From contig NC_023135.1 in the NCBI RefSeq assembly GCF_000511355.1, positions 1,080,371-1,144,370 of the forward strand: 64,000 bases of DNA. The letters are read 5' to 3'. The position numbers were made by a program, and so were the translations under genes. Below, piece by piece: positions 26,130-35,988 of this stretch (position 1 is the first letter of the stretch; every line of letters begins with the position of its first letter). Source of the stretch: Leisingera methylohalidivorans DSM 14336 (GTDB lineage: Bacteria; Pseudomonadota; Alphaproteobacteria; Rhodobacterales; Rhodobacteraceae). The notes beneath the pieces are model-generated. The model did not search any database, was not told where the DNA came from, and worked only from the letters and a program-made list of their open reading frames with translations.

Positions 26130-26921
26130 ATGAGCAGTTTTCACCAGCCTGGCGCATTCCCGGCCTTGGCGCAGGAATGGGCCGGCTATACGGCTGGCAC
26201 GCAGTTGAAGCTGTGGCGGCAAATGAGCGAAGCAGCGATTGCGGCGCCGCTGCAGCAGTTGCGGGCCGCCCGTTCCATGTTTGAATTGCAGCGGAAAATC
26301 CTCGGCCTCGCGGTGCCGCAGGCAGCATGGGCTGACACGGCACAGCCGCAGACTGCGGAATCGTCAAAGGCTGCGGAAGACGCGGCTTCAGTTCCACCCG
26401 CAGTCCAGCCCGCGCAACCGCCTGCCAGGAAGACGGCAGAAAAGCCTGCTGCCAAAAGGAAGACGGTTGCCAGAAAGCCGGCCGCGCCCAAGACCGCAGA
26501 GCAAAAACCGGCCGTGCCGGCCGCTGCAGGAAATGCAGCCGTCGGAAAAAACGTGCCGGCCGAGGCTGCGGTTGCGAAGCCGGAAGTTGCAAAACCGGTG
26601 GTGGCGAAGGCAAGTCAGGCAACGCCGGGCGCAACAGATAAAGCAGCCGCTGATGCGGCTTCGGAGCCGTCCGCGGTGTTCGGCGGATCTGCCGCCCGCC
26701 GTGCCGGCCCGGAAACACAGCGGAACACTGCGCAGTCCGCGGCGGTGGCGGCAGTGACCAAATCCTTCGCTGTGCAGACACCCGCACCGGAACCGGCGCC
26801 CCCGGCCGCCAAACCGGCGCGACCAGAAAAAGCGGCGCCCGGCAAACGCCCGCGCAAGCCGTCCAAGCTGCGGAAGATGCCCGCGCGCAACGCTGCAAAA
26901 GGCGGCGAGGGCAAGGAATAG
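26130..26921 (+). CDS. Ala/Lys/Pro-rich protein with short structured N-terminus
   Basis: A 263-residue protein with two parts. Residues 1-65 look like an amphipathic helical domain (WAGYTAGTQLKLWRQMSEAA, then PLQQLRAARSMFELQRKILG), faintly phasin-like. Residues 70-263 are low-complexity, dominated by Ala, Lys, Pro and Val in repeats such as AAKRKTVARKPAAPK and KPEVAKPVVAKAS, ending in a strongly basic KRPRKPSKLRK segment. Such tails bind DNA or polyanions (histone-H1-like, or PHA-granule proteins such as PhaM). A good AAGGAG site precedes the ATG. Function is not assigned; nucleoid or granule association is a guess. trkH starts 47 bases downstream. Confidence 0.65.
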   Translation: MSSFHQPGAFPALAQEWAGYTAGTQLKLWRQMSEAAIAAPLQQLRAARSMFELQRKILGLAVPQAAWADTAQPQTAESSKAAEDAASVPPAVQPAQPPARKTAEKPAAKRKTVARKPAAPKTAEQKPAVPAAAGNAAVGKNVPAEAAVAKPEVAKPVVAKASQATPGATDKAAADAASEPSAVFGGSAARRAGPETQRNTAQSAAVAAVTKSFAVQTPAPEPAPPAAKPARPEKAAPGKRPRKPSKLRKMPARNAAKGGEGKE

Positions 26922-26968
26922 CGTCGCAGGCTTGACACTTACCGTGCGCAGGTCCAACGCTGCCCCGC

Positions 26969-28417
26969 ATGTTTGATCTGCGTCCGGTTGGATATGTTAT
27001 CGGCCTTTTGGTCGTCATTCTGGGAGCCATGATGCTGTTCCCGCTGCTGGTCGATCTGATGGATGGCCGCGGAGAATGGCATGTGTTCCTGGAAAGTGCG
27101 CTGTTCACCATTCTGGTGGGCGGAATACTGGCCTTGAGCTGTGCCAACGGGGTGCGCGAGGGGCTGAGCATCCGCCAGACCTTCCTGCTGACCACGATGG
27201 TCTGGGTGGCGCTGCCGCTGTTCGGGGCCATCCCGCTGATGCTGGGGGCAACCGAGCTGCGGTTCGTCGATGCGTTTTTCGAAGCGATGTCAGGGCTGAC
27301 CACCACCGGATCAACCGTGATTTCCGGGCTGGACGATCTGCCGCGCGGGCTGCTGTTGTGGCGCGGCATCCTGCAATGGCTCGGCGGCATCGGCATCATT
27401 GTGGTGGCGATGGTGTTCCTGCCCGAACTGCGGGTCGGCGGGATGCAGATCTTCCGATCCGAAGCCTTTGAGACAATGGGGAAAATCCTGCCGCGCGCAC
27501 AGGCGATCGCGAAGCAGATCTCGATTATATACGCGGTGCTGACGCTGTTTTGCATGATCGTCTACCTGATGCTGGGCATGCAGGGGTTCGACGCGCTGGT
27601 TCATGCGCTGACCACAGTGTCGACTGGCGGGTTCTCCAATTACGATGCGTCGTTCGGCACCTTCTCTGGGTCAGCGGAATACGCGGCGTCGGTCTTCATG
27701 ATTCTCGCGGCGCTGCCGTTTGTGCGCTATGTGCAGCTGGTCAACGGCCATGCCGAGCCGCTGCTCCGCGACAGTCAGATCCGTGTGTTCCTGATCGTCA
27801 TTCTGCTGTTGGTCGGCGTTACATCCGCTGTGCTGGTCTATGTGTTTCCGCATCATCCTGAACAGGCGTTCCGCGAAGCGCTGTTCAATATCACCTCGAT
27901 CATCTCAGGCACTGGTTATGCCAGTGTCGATTACATGGAGTGGGGCAGCTTTCTGATCATAGTGTTCTTCTTCATCGGTCTGATCGGCGGCTGTGCGGGA
28001 TCCACCACCTGTTCAGTGAAGATTTTCAGGTATCAGCTGCTGTTTTCGGCGATCCGGGTGCAGATCCAGCGGATCCGTTCGCCGCATGGAATCTTTGTGC
28101 CGCGGTTCGACGGGCGGGCGGTCGGTGCCGACGTGCTGAGCTCGGTGATCTCCTTTTTCATGTTCTTTGTGGTGACATTGGGCATTGTCGCCTGGTTGCT
28201 GGCGCTGACCGGGCTGGATTTCGTGACCTCAGTCTCAGGCGCCGCAACGGCGGTTGCCAACATCGGGCCCGGCCTGGGGGATGTCATCGGGCCTGCCGGC
28301 AACTTTTCGACCCTGAACGACCCGGCAAAATGGATCCTGAGCGCGGCGATGCTGATCGGGCGGCTGGAGCTGATGGCGGTTTACGCGATGCTGACTGTCC
28401 GCTTCTGGCGCAGCTGA
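26969..28417 (+). CDS. trkH: TrkH-family potassium uptake protein
   Basis: The membrane subunit of a Trk/Ktr-type potassium transporter. The 482-residue protein has the four repeated pore-loop segments with filter-like glycines: SGLTTTGST (near 110), TVSTGGFSN (near 220), IISGTGYAS (near 315) and VANIGPGLGD (near 430), with about ten membrane helices. No trkA, trkI or ktrA partner lies in the window. Upstream TTGACA at 26932 may be a -35 element, though the preceding gene ends only 47 bases away. Confidence 0.94.
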   Translation: MFDLRPVGYVIGLLVVILGAMMLFPLLVDLMDGRGEWHVFLESALFTILVGGILALSCANGVREGLSIRQTFLLTTMVWVALPLFGAIPLMLGATELRFVDAFFEAMSGLTTTGSTVISGLDDLPRGLLLWRGILQWLGGIGIIVVAMVFLPELRVGGMQIFRSEAFETMGKILPRAQAIAKQISIIYAVLTLFCMIVYLMLGMQGFDALVHALTTVSTGGFSNYDASFGTFSGSAEYAASVFMILAALPFVRYVQLVNGHAEPLLRDSQIRVFLIVILLLVGVTSAVLVYVFPHHPEQAFREALFNITSIISGTGYASVDYMEWGSFLIIVFFFIGLIGGCAGSTTCSVKIFRYQLLFSAIRVQIQRIRSPHGIFVPRFDGRAVGADVLSSVISFFMFFVVTLGIVAWLLALTGLDFVTSVSGAATAVANIGPGLGDVIGPAGNFSTLNDPAKWILSAAMLIGRLELMAVYAMLTVRFWRS

Positions 28418-28595
28418 GGGCCCTCGGGTTGGCTAAAATTGCGCTGCCTGACCGTTGTGGCGGTTTGCCGCGCTGAAACGGACGCCTGAACCGCAGCTTC
28501 CTTGCCGGATGGGGCTGCATGCCCTTGCCCTTAAGGGAACGCTCGCATATGAGGCACGGGAACGAAACCCGCAAGCGCAGGGAGACCCGCTCCAT

Positions 28596-29834
28596 ATGCC
28601 CGTACTTGTGATGAAATTCGGCGGCACGTCTGTCGCCAACCTGGACCGCATCCGCCGCGCCGCCAAACGCGTCGGCGTTGAAGTGGCCAAGGGCTATGAC
28701 GTGATCGTCATTGTGTCGGCGATGTCCGGCAAGACCAACGAGCTGGTGGGCTGGGTCGATGAGACCTCGCCGCTGTATGACGCACGCGAATATGATGCGA
28801 TTGTGTCCTCGGGCGAGAATGTGACCGCCGGCCTGATGGCGCTGACCCTGCAGGAAATGGATGTTCCCGCCCGCAGCTGGCAGGGCTGGCAGGTGCCGCT
28901 CAAGACAACTTCGGCGCATAGCCAGGCGCGGATCGAGGAGATCCCGCCGGAAAACATCCGTGCCAAGTTTGACGAGGGCATGAAGGTGGCGGTTGTGGCC
29001 GGTTTCCAGGGCATCAGCCCCGAAGGCCGCATCACCACGCTGGGCCGTGGCGGTTCGGACACCACCGCGGTGGCCTTTGCGGCGGCGTTCGAGGCCGAGC
29101 GCTGTGATATTTATACCGACGTGGACGGCGTTTATACCACCGACCCGCGGATTTGCGACAAGGCGCGCAAGCTGGACAAGATCGCCTTTGAAGAAATGCT
29201 GGAGCTGGCTTCGCTGGGCGCCAAGGTGCTGCAGACCCGCTCGGTTGAACTGGCAATGCGCTATAAGGTGAAGCTGCGCGTGCTGTCGAGCTTTGAGGAA
29301 CAAACTGACGAGGCCGGAACCCTGGTCTGCGCCGAGGAGGAAATCATGGAATCCAATGTTGTGGCCGGTGTGGCCTATTCCCGTGACGAGGCCAAGCTGA
29401 CCGTGCAGTCGGTGGCCGACCGCCCCGGTATCGCGGCAACCATTTTCACCACCCTCAGCGATGCGGGCGTGAATGTCGACATGATCGTGCAGGACATCTC
29501 GGATGAGGGCCGCACCGACATGACTTTCTCCTGCCCGACCGACCAGGTGGCCCGCGCCGAACAGGCGCTGCTGGCAATCAAGGAAAAGGGCGAGCTGAAC
29601 TATGCCGAACTGCTGGCCGACAAGGACGTCGCCAAGGTTTCGGTGGTCGGCATCGGCATGCGCTCGCAGTCCGGCGTGGCCGCCAAGATGTTCAAGGTGC
29701 TGTCGGATGAGGGCGTCAACATCAAGGTGATCACAACCTCCGAAATCAAGATTTCGGTGCTGATCGACCGCAAGTACATGGAGCTGGCCGTGCAGGCGCT
29801 GCATGACGCGTTTGAGCTGGAAAAAGCCGGCTAA
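28596..29834 (+). CDS. lysC: Aspartate kinase
   Basis: Phosphorylates aspartate at the head of the lysine/threonine/methionine/diaminopimelate pathway. The 412-residue protein has the amino-acid-kinase domain (about 1-240; KFGGTSVAN, the GRGGSDTTAVA loop and TDVDGVYTTDPR) and two C-terminal ACT domains (about 265-335 and 345-410) that bind feedback inhibitors. Start at 28596 with AGGGAG upstream. It is followed by a terminator and then ptsP; this lysC-ptsP adjacency is a conserved alphaproteobacterial order. Confidence 0.97.
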   Translation: MPVLVMKFGGTSVANLDRIRRAAKRVGVEVAKGYDVIVIVSAMSGKTNELVGWVDETSPLYDAREYDAIVSSGENVTAGLMALTLQEMDVPARSWQGWQVPLKTTSAHSQARIEEIPPENIRAKFDEGMKVAVVAGFQGISPEGRITTLGRGGSDTTAVAFAAAFEAERCDIYTDVDGVYTTDPRICDKARKLDKIAFEEMLELASLGAKVLQTRSVELAMRYKVKLRVLSSFEEQTDEAGTLVCAEEEIMESNVVAGVAYSRDEAKLTVQSVADRPGIAATIFTTLSDAGVNVDMIVQDISDEGRTDMTFSCPTDQVARAEQALLAIKEKGELNYAELLADKDVAKVSVVGIGMRSQSGVAAKMFKVLSDEGVNIKVITTSEIKISVLIDRKYMELAVQALHDAFELEKAG

Positions 29835-29866
29835 GCGCCGACCGGGAAGCCGTTTTCCGTATCTTG

Positions 29867-29891
29867 CAAAGGCGCCGCTCCGGCGCCTTTG
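29867..29891 (+). terminator. Terminator after lysC
   Basis: An 11-bp stem (CAAAGGCGCCG and its complement) with a 3-base loop, ending in CTTTGTTGTGT. It starts 33 bases after the lysC stop. Confidence 0.75.
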
Positions 29892-30105
29892 TTGTGTCTC
29901 CCCTGCCGCGGGCGGTATCTTGCGCAATGCCGTGGCAGGCTGCTTTGTTTGCGGGCAATGCTGCAAAAACACTTGGACTTTTTCCGCTGGGGTGGGACAA
30001 GTGGGTGGAGGAGAGAGCACTGGCGCACTACTCTGAGGGGTGTCCGTTCTGCGGGGATCAGTCAGGGCGGCGGTGCGCGGGAAATGACCTCGGGAGAGGG
30101 TGGCA

Positions 30106-32346
30106 ATGGCTGACACGACAGAATCCGAAAGCAGGAAGCTTCTGGTTCGCTTGCGCGAGGCGATGGCGGGCGACGATGCCGGCCAGGCGCGGCTCGACAA
30201 GATTACCCATCTGATCGCCGATAGCATGGGGACCGAGGTGTGCTCGGTCTATCTGTTTCGCGATGACGAGACGCTGGAGCTTTGTGCAACACAGGGTTTG
30301 AACCTTGAATCGGTGCACCAGACCCGGATGCGCATCGGCGAGGGCCTAGTGGGCCGGGTGGCAAAATTCGGCAAGGTGGTGAACACGCCGGATGCACCGA
30401 ATGCCAAAGGATTCCGCTATATGCCGGAAACCGGGGAAGAGCGGTTTTCCTCCTTTCTCGGGGTGCCGGTGCAGCGGCTGGGCGAGATGCTGGGCGTCCT
30501 GGTGGTGCAGTCCAAAGAGGCGCGCGAGTTTTCGGCTGATGCGGTTTATGCACTGGAAGTGGTGGCGATGGTCATCGCCGAGATGACGGAACTGGGCGCC
30601 TTTGTCGGCGAAGGCGCGGCGCTGTCGCCGTTGCATCAGCAGCCGGTTCTGATCCATGGCACTTCGGCCCAGGAAGGCGCGGCGGAAGGCCATGTCTGGC
30701 TGCATGAGCCGCGGGTGATCGTGACCAATCCGATTGCCGATGATCCCCAGCGTGAGCTGGAACGGATGAACAGCGCGGTCGAGGAGCTGCGGGTCGGCGT
30801 TGACAAGATGCTGGAAGTCTCCCGCCACGGCGACAAGGAGCAGCTGCAGGTTCTTGAAGCCTACCGGATGTTTGCCAATTCCAAAGGCTGGATGCGGCGG
30901 ATGGAAGAAGACATCGCCCGCGGCCTCAGCGCCGAGGCGGCGGTGGAAAAGGAGCAATCCCAGGCCCGCGCCCGGATGTCGCAAGTGCAGGACGCCTACC
31001 TGCGCGAACGTCTCAGCGATCTGGACGACCTGTCCAACCGGCTGCTGCGGATCCTGACCGGGCAGGGGGCGGACACCGGGGCCGAGCTGCCGGAAAATCC
31101 CATCCTGATCGCCCGCAACATAGGTCCGGGGGATCTGCTGGAGTATGGCCGCCGGTTGCGGGGCATCGTGCTGGAGGAAGGCTCGGTCGGATCCCACGCC
31201 GCAATCGTCGCGCGGGCGCTGGCCATTCCGCTGGTGGTGAATGCCCAGCGGATCACAACCGAGGCGCTGAACGGCGACCACATCATGGTGGACGGCGATC
31301 AGGGCGTGGCGCATCTGCGGCCCGATGAAACGGTTGTCAGCGCGTTCCGCGACAAGATCGCGATGCACGCCCAGGCGCAGGAGCGCTATGCCTCAATCCG
31401 CAACAAGCCGGCGATCACCACCGACGGCCAGCGCATCAGCCTGGTGATGAATGCCGGGCTGATGGCGGACCTGCCGTCGCTGGATGGTTCCGGTGCCGAA
31501 GGCGTGGGGCTGTTTCGCACGGAATTGCAATTCCTGGTGCGCAATCAGATGCCGAAACGCTCGGAATTGGTTGCTTTGTACAAGCGGGTGCTGGATGCGG
31601 CACATGGCAAGCCGGTGGTGTTCCGGACGCTGGACATCGGCTCCGACAAGGTGCTGCCCTACATGAAGCCGACGGATGAGCCGAACCCGGCCTTGGGCTG
31701 GCGGGCGATCCGGGTGGGTTTGGACAAGCCCGGTGTGATGCGGATGCAGCTGCAGGCGCTGCTGCGTTCGGCCGAAGGGCGGCCGTTGTCGATCATGTTC
31801 CCCTTTGTCGCCCAGTTCGAAGAATACCGCGCGGCCAAGGCCGAAGTGGACAAGACCATCGAGCGCGAACGTATTCTGGGCCACGTGCTGCCTGCCGAAC
31901 TGGAGATCGGCGCGATGCTGGAAACGCCGTCGCTGGCCTATGCGCCGCAGAAATTCTTTGACGAGGTGGCCTTTGTCTCGATCGGCGGCAATGACCTGAA
32001 ACAGTTCTTTTTTGCGGCCGACCGCGAGAATGAGCGGGTGCGCAAGCGCTATGACACGCTGAACGTCAGCTTCCTGAGCTTCATCGAGCGGATCGTGGAG
32101 CGCTGCGCGATCTCCGGCACGCCGCTCAGCTTCTGCGGCGAGGATGCGGGCCGCCCGGTCGAGGCTGTGTGCCTGGCTGCCATGGGCATCCGCACGCTGT
32201 CGATGCGCCCGGCCTCTATCGGGCCGGTCAAGTCCCTGCTGCTGCGGGTGGATCTGGGCGAGCTGCGCAAGATCATCGCGGACGCGCGCCACCGCGGCGA
32301 CCAGGCGGTGCGCCCGGCCGTGATGCAATACCTGCGGGAACTTTGA
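30106..32346 (+). CDS. ptsP: Phosphoenolpyruvate-protein phosphotransferase PtsP (EI-Ntr)
   Basis: First enzyme of the nitrogen-related phosphotransferase chain; it autophosphorylates from PEP and passes phosphate to NPr and on to EIIA-Ntr. The 746-residue protein has an N-terminal GAF sensor domain (about 18-165), a helical linker, the phospho-histidine domain (His364 in GSVGSHAAIVARAL) and the PEP-binding barrel (about 440-720; GVGLFRTELQFL, FRTLDIGSDKVLPY, SIGGNDLKQFFFA). I took ATG 30106 because GGGAGAGGG ends 5 bases before it; GTG 30100 is an alternative. Partner genes (ptsN, ptsO) are not in the window. Confidence 0.96.
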   Translation: MADTTESESRKLLVRLREAMAGDDAGQARLDKITHLIADSMGTEVCSVYLFRDDETLELCATQGLNLESVHQTRMRIGEGLVGRVAKFGKVVNTPDAPNAKGFRYMPETGEERFSSFLGVPVQRLGEMLGVLVVQSKEAREFSADAVYALEVVAMVIAEMTELGAFVGEGAALSPLHQQPVLIHGTSAQEGAAEGHVWLHEPRVIVTNPIADDPQRELERMNSAVEELRVGVDKMLEVSRHGDKEQLQVLEAYRMFANSKGWMRRMEEDIARGLSAEAAVEKEQSQARARMSQVQDAYLRERLSDLDDLSNRLLRILTGQGADTGAELPENPILIARNIGPGDLLEYGRRLRGIVLEEGSVGSHAAIVARALAIPLVVNAQRITTEALNGDHIMVDGDQGVAHLRPDETVVSAFRDKIAMHAQAQERYASIRNKPAITTDGQRISLVMNAGLMADLPSLDGSGAEGVGLFRTELQFLVRNQMPKRSELVALYKRVLDAAHGKPVVFRTLDIGSDKVLPYMKPTDEPNPALGWRAIRVGLDKPGVMRMQLQALLRSAEGRPLSIMFPFVAQFEEYRAAKAEVDKTIERERILGHVLPAELEIGAMLETPSLAYAPQKFFDEVAFVSIGGNDLKQFFFAADRENERVRKRYDTLNVSFLSFIERIVERCAISGTPLSFCGEDAGRPVEAVCLAAMGIRTLSMRPASIGPVKSLLLRVDLGELRKIIADARHRGDQAVRPAVMQYLREL

Positions 32347-32435
32347 CGGCCGCGGCCCCAGGGCCTGGCAGATGTTTTCATTGAGCTCTTGAGCGGGCCG
32401 GGCACGGGCTGCGCCAAAGTTTTGCGCTCTCTTAT

Positions 32436-32461
32436 TTCAAGCTTAAAACTTTAGGCTTGAA
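32436..32461. promoter_or_regulatory. Near-perfect 26-bp palindrome, probable MarR operator
   Basis: The arms TTCAAGC (32436-32442) and GCTTGAA (32455-32461) enclose TAAA/TTTA half-sites; 22 of 26 positions are symmetric. It lies 61 bases before the first gene of the aromatic-acid operon, which encodes a MarR regulator. No other operator-like sequence is visible in this promoter. Confidence 0.7.
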
Positions 32462-32522
32462 GTTTTTCCGGACCCGCTTATCCTGATCCGCAAGGATGTG
32501 CGCTGAGCGGGAAGGGATGATC

Positions 32523-34817
32523 ATGAAAGTCGCCTGTTTGGGAGGAGGGCCTGCCGGCCTGTACTTTGCGATCTCGATGAAGCTGCGGCAGCCGGAGGCG
32601 CAGGTCACGGTGATTGAGCGGAATAAAACCGATGATACCTTTGGCTGGGGTGTGGTGCTGTCGGATGACGCGCTGGACAACCTGAGCGCAAACGACCCGG
32701 AAAGCGCCGAAGCGATCCGCGAGAACTTTGCCTATTGGGACGATATCGCGGTGGTTCATGACGGCACCCGCACGGTGTCGGGCGGGCACGGATTTGCCGG
32801 GATCGGCCGCAAGAAGATGCTGCTGCTGCTGCAAAGCCGGGCGCGCGAACTGGGCGTTGACCTGCAATTTGAAACCGTGGCCAAGACCGCTGCCGCCTAT
32901 CAGAAAGACTATGATCTGGTGGTCGGCTGCGACGGGCTGAACTCCGGTGTCCGCACTGAGTTCGCCGAACAATTCAAACCGGAAATCGATGTGCGGCCCT
33001 GCAAGTTCATCTGGCTGGGCACGCATCAGAAATTCGACGACGCCTTCACCTTTATTTTCGAGAAGACCAAACACGGCTGGATGTGGATCCACGCCTATCA
33101 GTTCGATGCGGACACCGCGACGGTGATTGTGGAATGCTCGGCCGAGACCTGGGAGAACTGGGGCTTTGAGGGGATGAGCAAGGAGGAGACCGTCCGCACC
33201 TGCGAGGAGATCTTTGCGGATCATCTGGGCGGGCACGCGTTGATGTCGAATGCCGCGCATCTGCGTGGTGCCGCGGTGTGGATCAACTTCCCGCGGGTGC
33301 TGTGCGAAAAATGGTATCACGAGAATGTGGTGCTGCTGGGCGATGCCTCGGCCACGGCGCATTTCTCCATTGGATCCGGCACCCGGCTGGCCTTTGACAG
33401 CGCGATTGCGCTGGCGGAGCTGGTCAGCTCCGAGCCGACGCTTGAGCGCGCCTTTGAGCGCTATCAGGAGGAGCGGCGGCTGGATGTGCTGCGGCTGCAG
33501 TCGGCGGCGCGCAACTCGCTGGAGTGGTTTGAGGACGTCGAGCGCTATCTGGATATGGATCCGGTGCAGTTCAACTATTCCTTGCTGACGCGGTCGCAGC
33601 GGATCTCCCACGAAAACCTGCGCCTGCGGGATGCGGAGTGGCTGCAGAGCGCCGAGAAATGGTTCCAGGACAGGGCCGGAGCGCCCGCGGATGCGCCGGT
33701 GCGGCCACCGATGTTCGCCCCCTATAAGCTGCGGGATATGGAGCTGAAGAACCGCATCGTGGTCTCCCCCATGGCGCAGTACAAGGCGGTTGATGGCTGC
33801 CCGACGGACTGGCATTTCGTCCATCTGGGCGAGCGGGCCAAGGGCGGCGCCGGGCTGGTTTATACTGAGATGACCTGTGTCAGCGCCGAGGGCCGGATCT
33901 CGCTGGGCTGTCCGGGGCTGTATGCGCCGGAGCATGAGGCTGCCTGGAAACGGCTGACAAATTTTGTGCATGCTGAGACCGGCGCGAAGATCTGCTGCCA
34001 GATCGGCCATTCGGGGCGCAAGGGCTCGACGCAGCTGGGCTGGGAGGTGATGGACGCGCCCTTGCCAGATGGCAACTGGGAGACCGTATCGGCCTCAGCT
34101 ATCCCATGGTCGGCAAACAATCCGGCCCCGCGGGAGATCACGCGGGCGGAAATGGATGCGATCAAGGCGGAATTTGTGGCATCTGCGGAAATGGCAGAGC
34201 GTGCAGGGTTTGACATGATCGAACTTCATGCGGCGCATGGATACCTGATCTCATCGTTTATCTCGCCAAAATCGAACATTCGGGGCGATGAGTACGGCGG
34301 CGCGCTGGAGAACCGCCTGCGCTATCCGTTGGAGGTGTTCCAGGCGATGCGTGCGGTCTGGCCGGAGGCCAAGCCGATGTCGGTCAGGATTTCTGCCAAT
34401 GACTGGGTTGGAGACGAAGGCGTCACGCCGGAAGAAGCGGTGGAAATCGCCAGGGCCTTTACCGCCGCCGGGGCGGATATCATCGACGTTTCCGCCGGGC
34501 AGACCTCGACCGACGCGCAACCGGTCTATGGCCGCATGTTCCAGACCCCGTTTTCCGACCGCATCCGCAACGAGGCCGGAATTGCCACCATGGCAGTGGG
34601 CAATATCTATGAGGCGGACCATGCCAATTCGATCCTGATGGCGGGGCGGGCGGATCTGGTCTGCGTGGGCCGGCCGCATCTGGCCGATCCCTATTGGACC
34701 TTGCACGAGGCGGCGCGGATCGGCGACCGGCATGGCGAGTGGCCGCTGCCCTATCACGCGGGCCGGGATCAGGCCTGGCGGCTGGCCGACCGCGAAGCGG
34801 AGGTGATCCGGGCATGA
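32523..34817 (+). CDS. Bifunctional aryl-CoA monooxygenase/reductase (2-aminobenzoyl-CoA type)
   Basis: A 764-residue fusion. Residues 1-380 are a PHBH-type FAD monooxygenase ([14 protein letters not shown] near the start, VVGCDGLNS, then [20 protein letters not shown] for FAD). Residues about 395-764 are an old-yellow-enzyme FMN reductase ([45 protein letters not shown]). This architecture is that of 2-aminobenzoyl-CoA monooxygenase/reductase, which hydroxylates and reduces the ring; databases also call it salicylyl-CoA 5-hydroxylase/oxidoreductase. The downstream genes complete a CoA-dependent pathway. Start at 32523 follows GGAAGGG by 6 bases; ATG at 32517 abuts that site. The stop overlaps the SDR start (ATGA). 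Confidence 0.88.
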   Translation: MKVACLGGGPAGLYFAISMKLRQPEAQVTVIERNKTDDTFGWGVVLSDDALDNLSANDPESAEAIRENFAYWDDIAVVHDGTRTVSGGHGFAGIGRKKMLLLLQSRARELGVDLQFETVAKTAAAYQKDYDLVVGCDGLNSGVRTEFAEQFKPEIDVRPCKFIWLGTHQKFDDAFTFIFEKTKHGWMWIHAYQFDADTATVIVECSAETWENWGFEGMSKEETVRTCEEIFADHLGGHALMSNAAHLRGAAVWINFPRVLCEKWYHENVVLLGDASATAHFSIGSGTRLAFDSAIALAELVSSEPTLERAFERYQEERRLDVLRLQSAARNSLEWFEDVERYLDMDPVQFNYSLLTRSQRISHENLRLRDAEWLQSAEKWFQDRAGAPADAPVRPPMFAPYKLRDMELKNRIVVSPMAQYKAVDGCPTDWHFVHLGERAKGGAGLVYTEMTCVSAEGRISLGCPGLYAPEHEAAWKRLTNFVHAETGAKICCQIGHSGRKGSTQLGWEVMDAPLPDGNWETVSASAIPWSANNPAPREITRAEMDAIKAEFVASAEMAERAGFDMIELHAAHGYLISSFISPKSNIRGDEYGGALENRLRYPLEVFQAMRAVWPEAKPMSVRISANDWVGDEGVTPEEAVEIARAFTAAGADIIDVSAGQTSTDAQPVYGRMFQTPFSDRIRNEAGIATMAVGNIYEADHANSILMAGRADLVCVGRPHLADPYWTLHEAARIGDRHGEWPLPYHAGRDQAWRLADREAEVIRA

Positions 34818-35539
34818 CACGCAGGGTTCTTGTGACAGGCGGCGGCACCGGCATTGGCAAGGCAATCGCGCAGGCCTTTGCAGCCCAGAAGTGTCAGGTG
34901 ACAATTTCCGGCCGGCGGCGCGACGCGCTGGAGCAAGCCGCGGCGGGTACGGGGCTGGAAATAAGACCCGCCGACGTCACGGATGAGGCGCAGGTCGAGG
35001 CGCTGTTCGACACGCCCTATGATGTGGTTGTGGCAAATGCCGGCACCGGGACGGCCGCCAGGATTGAGGATGTTGAGCTGGCGGACTGGCAGCGGACCCT
35101 GACCGTGAATATGACGGGCACCTTCCTGACCTTCCGCGCAGCCCTGCGGGCCGGCATGAAACCGGGCGGGCGGCTGATCGCCATTGCCTCGACCGCGTCC
35201 TTGCAGGGCGGTGCGCATATCCCGGCCTATGCGGCCTCGAAACACGGGGTGCTGGGTCTGGTGCGGTCGGTTGCGCAGAGCGTGGCAAAGCGCGGCATCA
35301 CCTGCAATGCGGTCTGCCCCGGGTTTGTTGATACCGAAATGGCAGAGACGGCGATCACCGGTCTGATGGATCGGCAGGGGATTTCCCGCGACAAGGCGCT
35401 GAAGATGGTGGTCGGCGGCAACCCGATGCAGCGGCTGATCACACCGGAAGAAGTGGCGGCAACAGCGGTGTTTTTGGCGTCGGAGGGGGCGGCATCAGTC
35501 AATGGGCACGCGATGAGCGTTTCGGGAGGCGAGGTTTGA
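34814..35539 (+). CDS. Short-chain dehydrogenase/reductase (SDR)
   Basis: A 241-residue NAD(P)-dependent oxidoreductase with the classical Rossmann motif TGGGTGIG near residue 8, the NAG motif (VVANAG), Ser of the catalytic triad in [10 protein letters not shown] and YxxxK (YAASKHG). Within this operon it probably acts on a hydroxy/keto ring intermediate of the aryl-CoA pathway. It overlaps the upstream gene by 4 bases, and its stop overlaps the TTG start of the MarR gene. Confidence 0.9.
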   Translation: MTRRVLVTGGGTGIGKAIAQAFAAQKCQVTISGRRRDALEQAAAGTGLEIRPADVTDEAQVEALFDTPYDVVVANAGTGTAARIEDVELADWQRTLTVNMTGTFLTFRAALRAGMKPGGRLIAIASTASLQGGAHIPAYAASKHGVLGLVRSVAQSVAKRGITCNAVCPGFVDTEMAETAITGLMDRQGISRDKALKMVVGGNPMQRLITPEEVAATAVFLASEGAASVNGHAMSVSGGEV

Positions 35540-35988
35540 GTACCACCTCCAAAGACCGGCTGCGGCTATGGCTGAAGGTGCTGAAGGCCACCAAGGCGGT
35601 GGAAAGCGAGGTGCGTGAGAACCTGCGGCGCGAGTTTGCCACCACCTTGCCGCGGTTTGACGTGATGGCGGCGCTGGTTCAGCACGAAAAAGGCCTTAAG
35701 ATGAGCGAGTTGTCAGGTGTTCTGAAAGTCTCGAACGGCAATGTCACCGGCATTGTCGAGCGGCTGGTCGAGGATGGCCATGTGCTGCGCGAGAAAGTTG
35801 AGGGCGACCGGCGCGCCAATCTGGTGCGGCTGACCGAAGCGGGGAAGACGGAATTCTCCCGTCAGGCTGAGGCGCATGAAGGCTGGATCGCTGCTGCCTT
35901 TGCGGGTCTGAACCCGGATGAGGTGCAGGGGATCGCCGAGAGCCTGGAAGCAGTGGCCCGAAGGCTGGAAAACGGAGGCAAGTCATGA
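35536..35988 (+). CDS. MarR-family regulator of the aromatic-acid operon
   Basis: A 150-residue winged-helix protein; the DNA-binding helix-turn-helix and wing are at about 50-100 ([20 protein letters not shown], then [20 protein letters not shown]). It uses a TTG start overlapping the SDR stop, with GGGAGGCGAGG just upstream. MarR proteins embedded in CoA-dependent aromatic pathways usually repress the operon and release on binding the CoA-thioester intermediate. The 26-bp palindrome upstream of the first gene is the likely target. The effector is not visible from sequence. Confidence 0.9.
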   Translation: MSTTSKDRLRLWLKVLKATKAVESEVRENLRREFATTLPRFDVMAALVQHEKGLKMSELSGVLKVSNGNVTGIVERLVEDGHVLREKVEGDRRANLVRLTEAGKTEFSRQAEAHEGWIAAAFAGLNPDEVQGIAESLEAVARRLENGGKS

